64,000 nt of DNA from Serratia grimesii NBRC 13537 (GTDB lineage Bacteria; Pseudomonadota; Gammaproteobacteria; Enterobacterales; Enterobacteriaceae), in assembly GCF_001590905.1 (NCBI RefSeq), contig NZ_BCTT01000006.1, positions 62,001 to 126,000 of the forward strand, given 5' to 3'. A program made the translations under genes and the position numbers. The notes under the pieces were generated by a model. The model had not been told where the DNA came from. It did no database searches and saw nothing but the letters and a program-made list of their open reading frames with translations. Shown piece by piece: positions 63,595 to 64,000 of this stretch. How positions within the stretch are numbered: position 1 is the stretch's first letter; the number at the start of each line of letters is the position of its first letter.

Positions 63595-64000
63595 ATGGAA
63601 GTCATACGCGCAGCAATAGAAAAACAGGTGATCAGTCTGACCGGGCTGGCTCTCGGCGGTGTCGATTTTGAAAATCCGCCGGGTGATCCGGGCCTGTTTG
63701 GTCCACAGTCGGTCATCTGGCGAGTACACAGTGACTTTACCTCTATGTTGTGCGGCGGTGTCAGCGCCTTGTTATTGCAGATGCTGCACCCCTTGGCGCT
63801 GGCCGGGGTGTGGGATCATTCCAACTTCCGTGACGATATGCTTGGCCGTTTGCGACGTACCAGCCAGTTTGTGTCTGTCACCACCTTTGGCCCTACCGCA
63901 GAGGCCGAACGGTTGATCGCCAAAGTGAAAGCGATTCATCTGAAGGTCAACGGGATCAGTAGCGACGGCAGGCCCTATGCCGCCAGCGATCCTGACTTAC
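63595..64000 (+). CDS. MpaB/DUF2236-family oxygenase, cut by window edge
   Basis: The frame is open from ATG 63595 to the right edge (135 residues). DPGLFGPQSVIWRVHSDFTS, LLLQMLHPLALAGVWDHSNF and LRRTSQFVSVTTFG are typical of the DUF2236 family, which contains the latex-clearing/MpaB haem-type oxygenases. The His in LHPLALAGV is the conserved ligand. Function in enterobacteria unknown. Confidence 0.8.
   Translation, partial: MEVIRAAIEKQVISLTGLALGGVDFENPPGDPGLFGPQSVIWRVHSDFTSMLCGGVSALLLQMLHPLALAGVWDHSNFRDDMLGRLRRTSQFVSVTTFGPTAEAERLIAKVKAIHLKVNGISSDGRPYAASDPDL

Overview
The window reads as chromosome of an enterobacterium, most likely Serratia or a close relative. Many products are immediately recognisable as orthologues of E. 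coli K-12 proteins (AnsP, PbpG, YohC, YohD-type DedA, YedI, YohP, Dld, DdlA, BglX, NlpA, YajD, LsrK, LsrG, AmyA). A degenerate ERIC element and abundant LysR-regulator/exporter pairs fit the same group. The genus call is inference from remembered homologues, not from a search. I see no tRNA, rRNA, CRISPR array, transposase or integrase.

Layout. 1-3.2 kb: a LysR/EamA pair cut by the window edge, a LysR pseudogene with an in-frame TGA inside its DNA-binding domain, and an unknown membrane protein. 3.2-7.8 kb: a small AT-richer surface-polysaccharide island (tailspike-like beta-helix protein, Wzx-type flippase, TupA-like ATP-grasp protein) in which the last 66 bp shared with the flippase 3' end are repeated on the far side of the beta-helix gene. 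7.8-18 kb: regulators and transport (2OG-Fe oxygenase, AnsP, PACE exporter, LysE exporter, DedA), then two DJ-1-family genes with an unusual S-adenosylhomocysteinase-like protein, and PbpG. 18-29 kb: several GNAT acetyltransferases, YedI, the 27-residue YohP, two EamA exporters, a MerR/TipA regulator, NlpA, a DUF1460 lipoprotein, a left-handed beta-helix acyltransferase and YohC. The second EamA exporter is preceded by a short Val/Ala/Pro-rich leader ORF and a terminator-like hairpin.

29-39 kb: Dld, a ParD-like/methionine aminopeptidase pair, DdlA, an amino-acid binding protein with an aminotransferase, and BglX. The genes bglX, dld, pbpG, yohC and yohD are clustered in E. coli and are scattered through this window, so this is the same ancestral region opened by insertions. 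39-44.5 kb: a four-gene BtuCD-type metal-oxyanion importer under a clear ModE-box, followed by a small ParA/ribbon-helix-helix partition-like pair with iterons; a matching iteron cluster lies 12.7 kb away beside map. 44.5-51 kb: YajD, a GNAT remnant, a LysR/MFS pair, and lsrK next to lsrG with the rest of the lsr operon missing between them.

51-64 kb: RIO kinase, AmyA, a three-lipoprotein CsgG/DUF4810/DUF799 operon, a MarR-GNAT fusion, two tandem DUF1471 genes with duplicated promoters next to a TetR regulator, a second methionine-type ABC operon, YjaB-like acetyltransferase, LysR, quinone oxidoreductase, and a truncated MpaB/DUF2236 gene at the edge.

Most promising for new biology: the iteron-linked ParA/RHH system and ParD-like/Map pair, the leader-peptide control of an EamA exporter, the ModE-controlled importer with a signal-less ModA-like fourth gene, and the polysaccharide island flanked by direct repeats.
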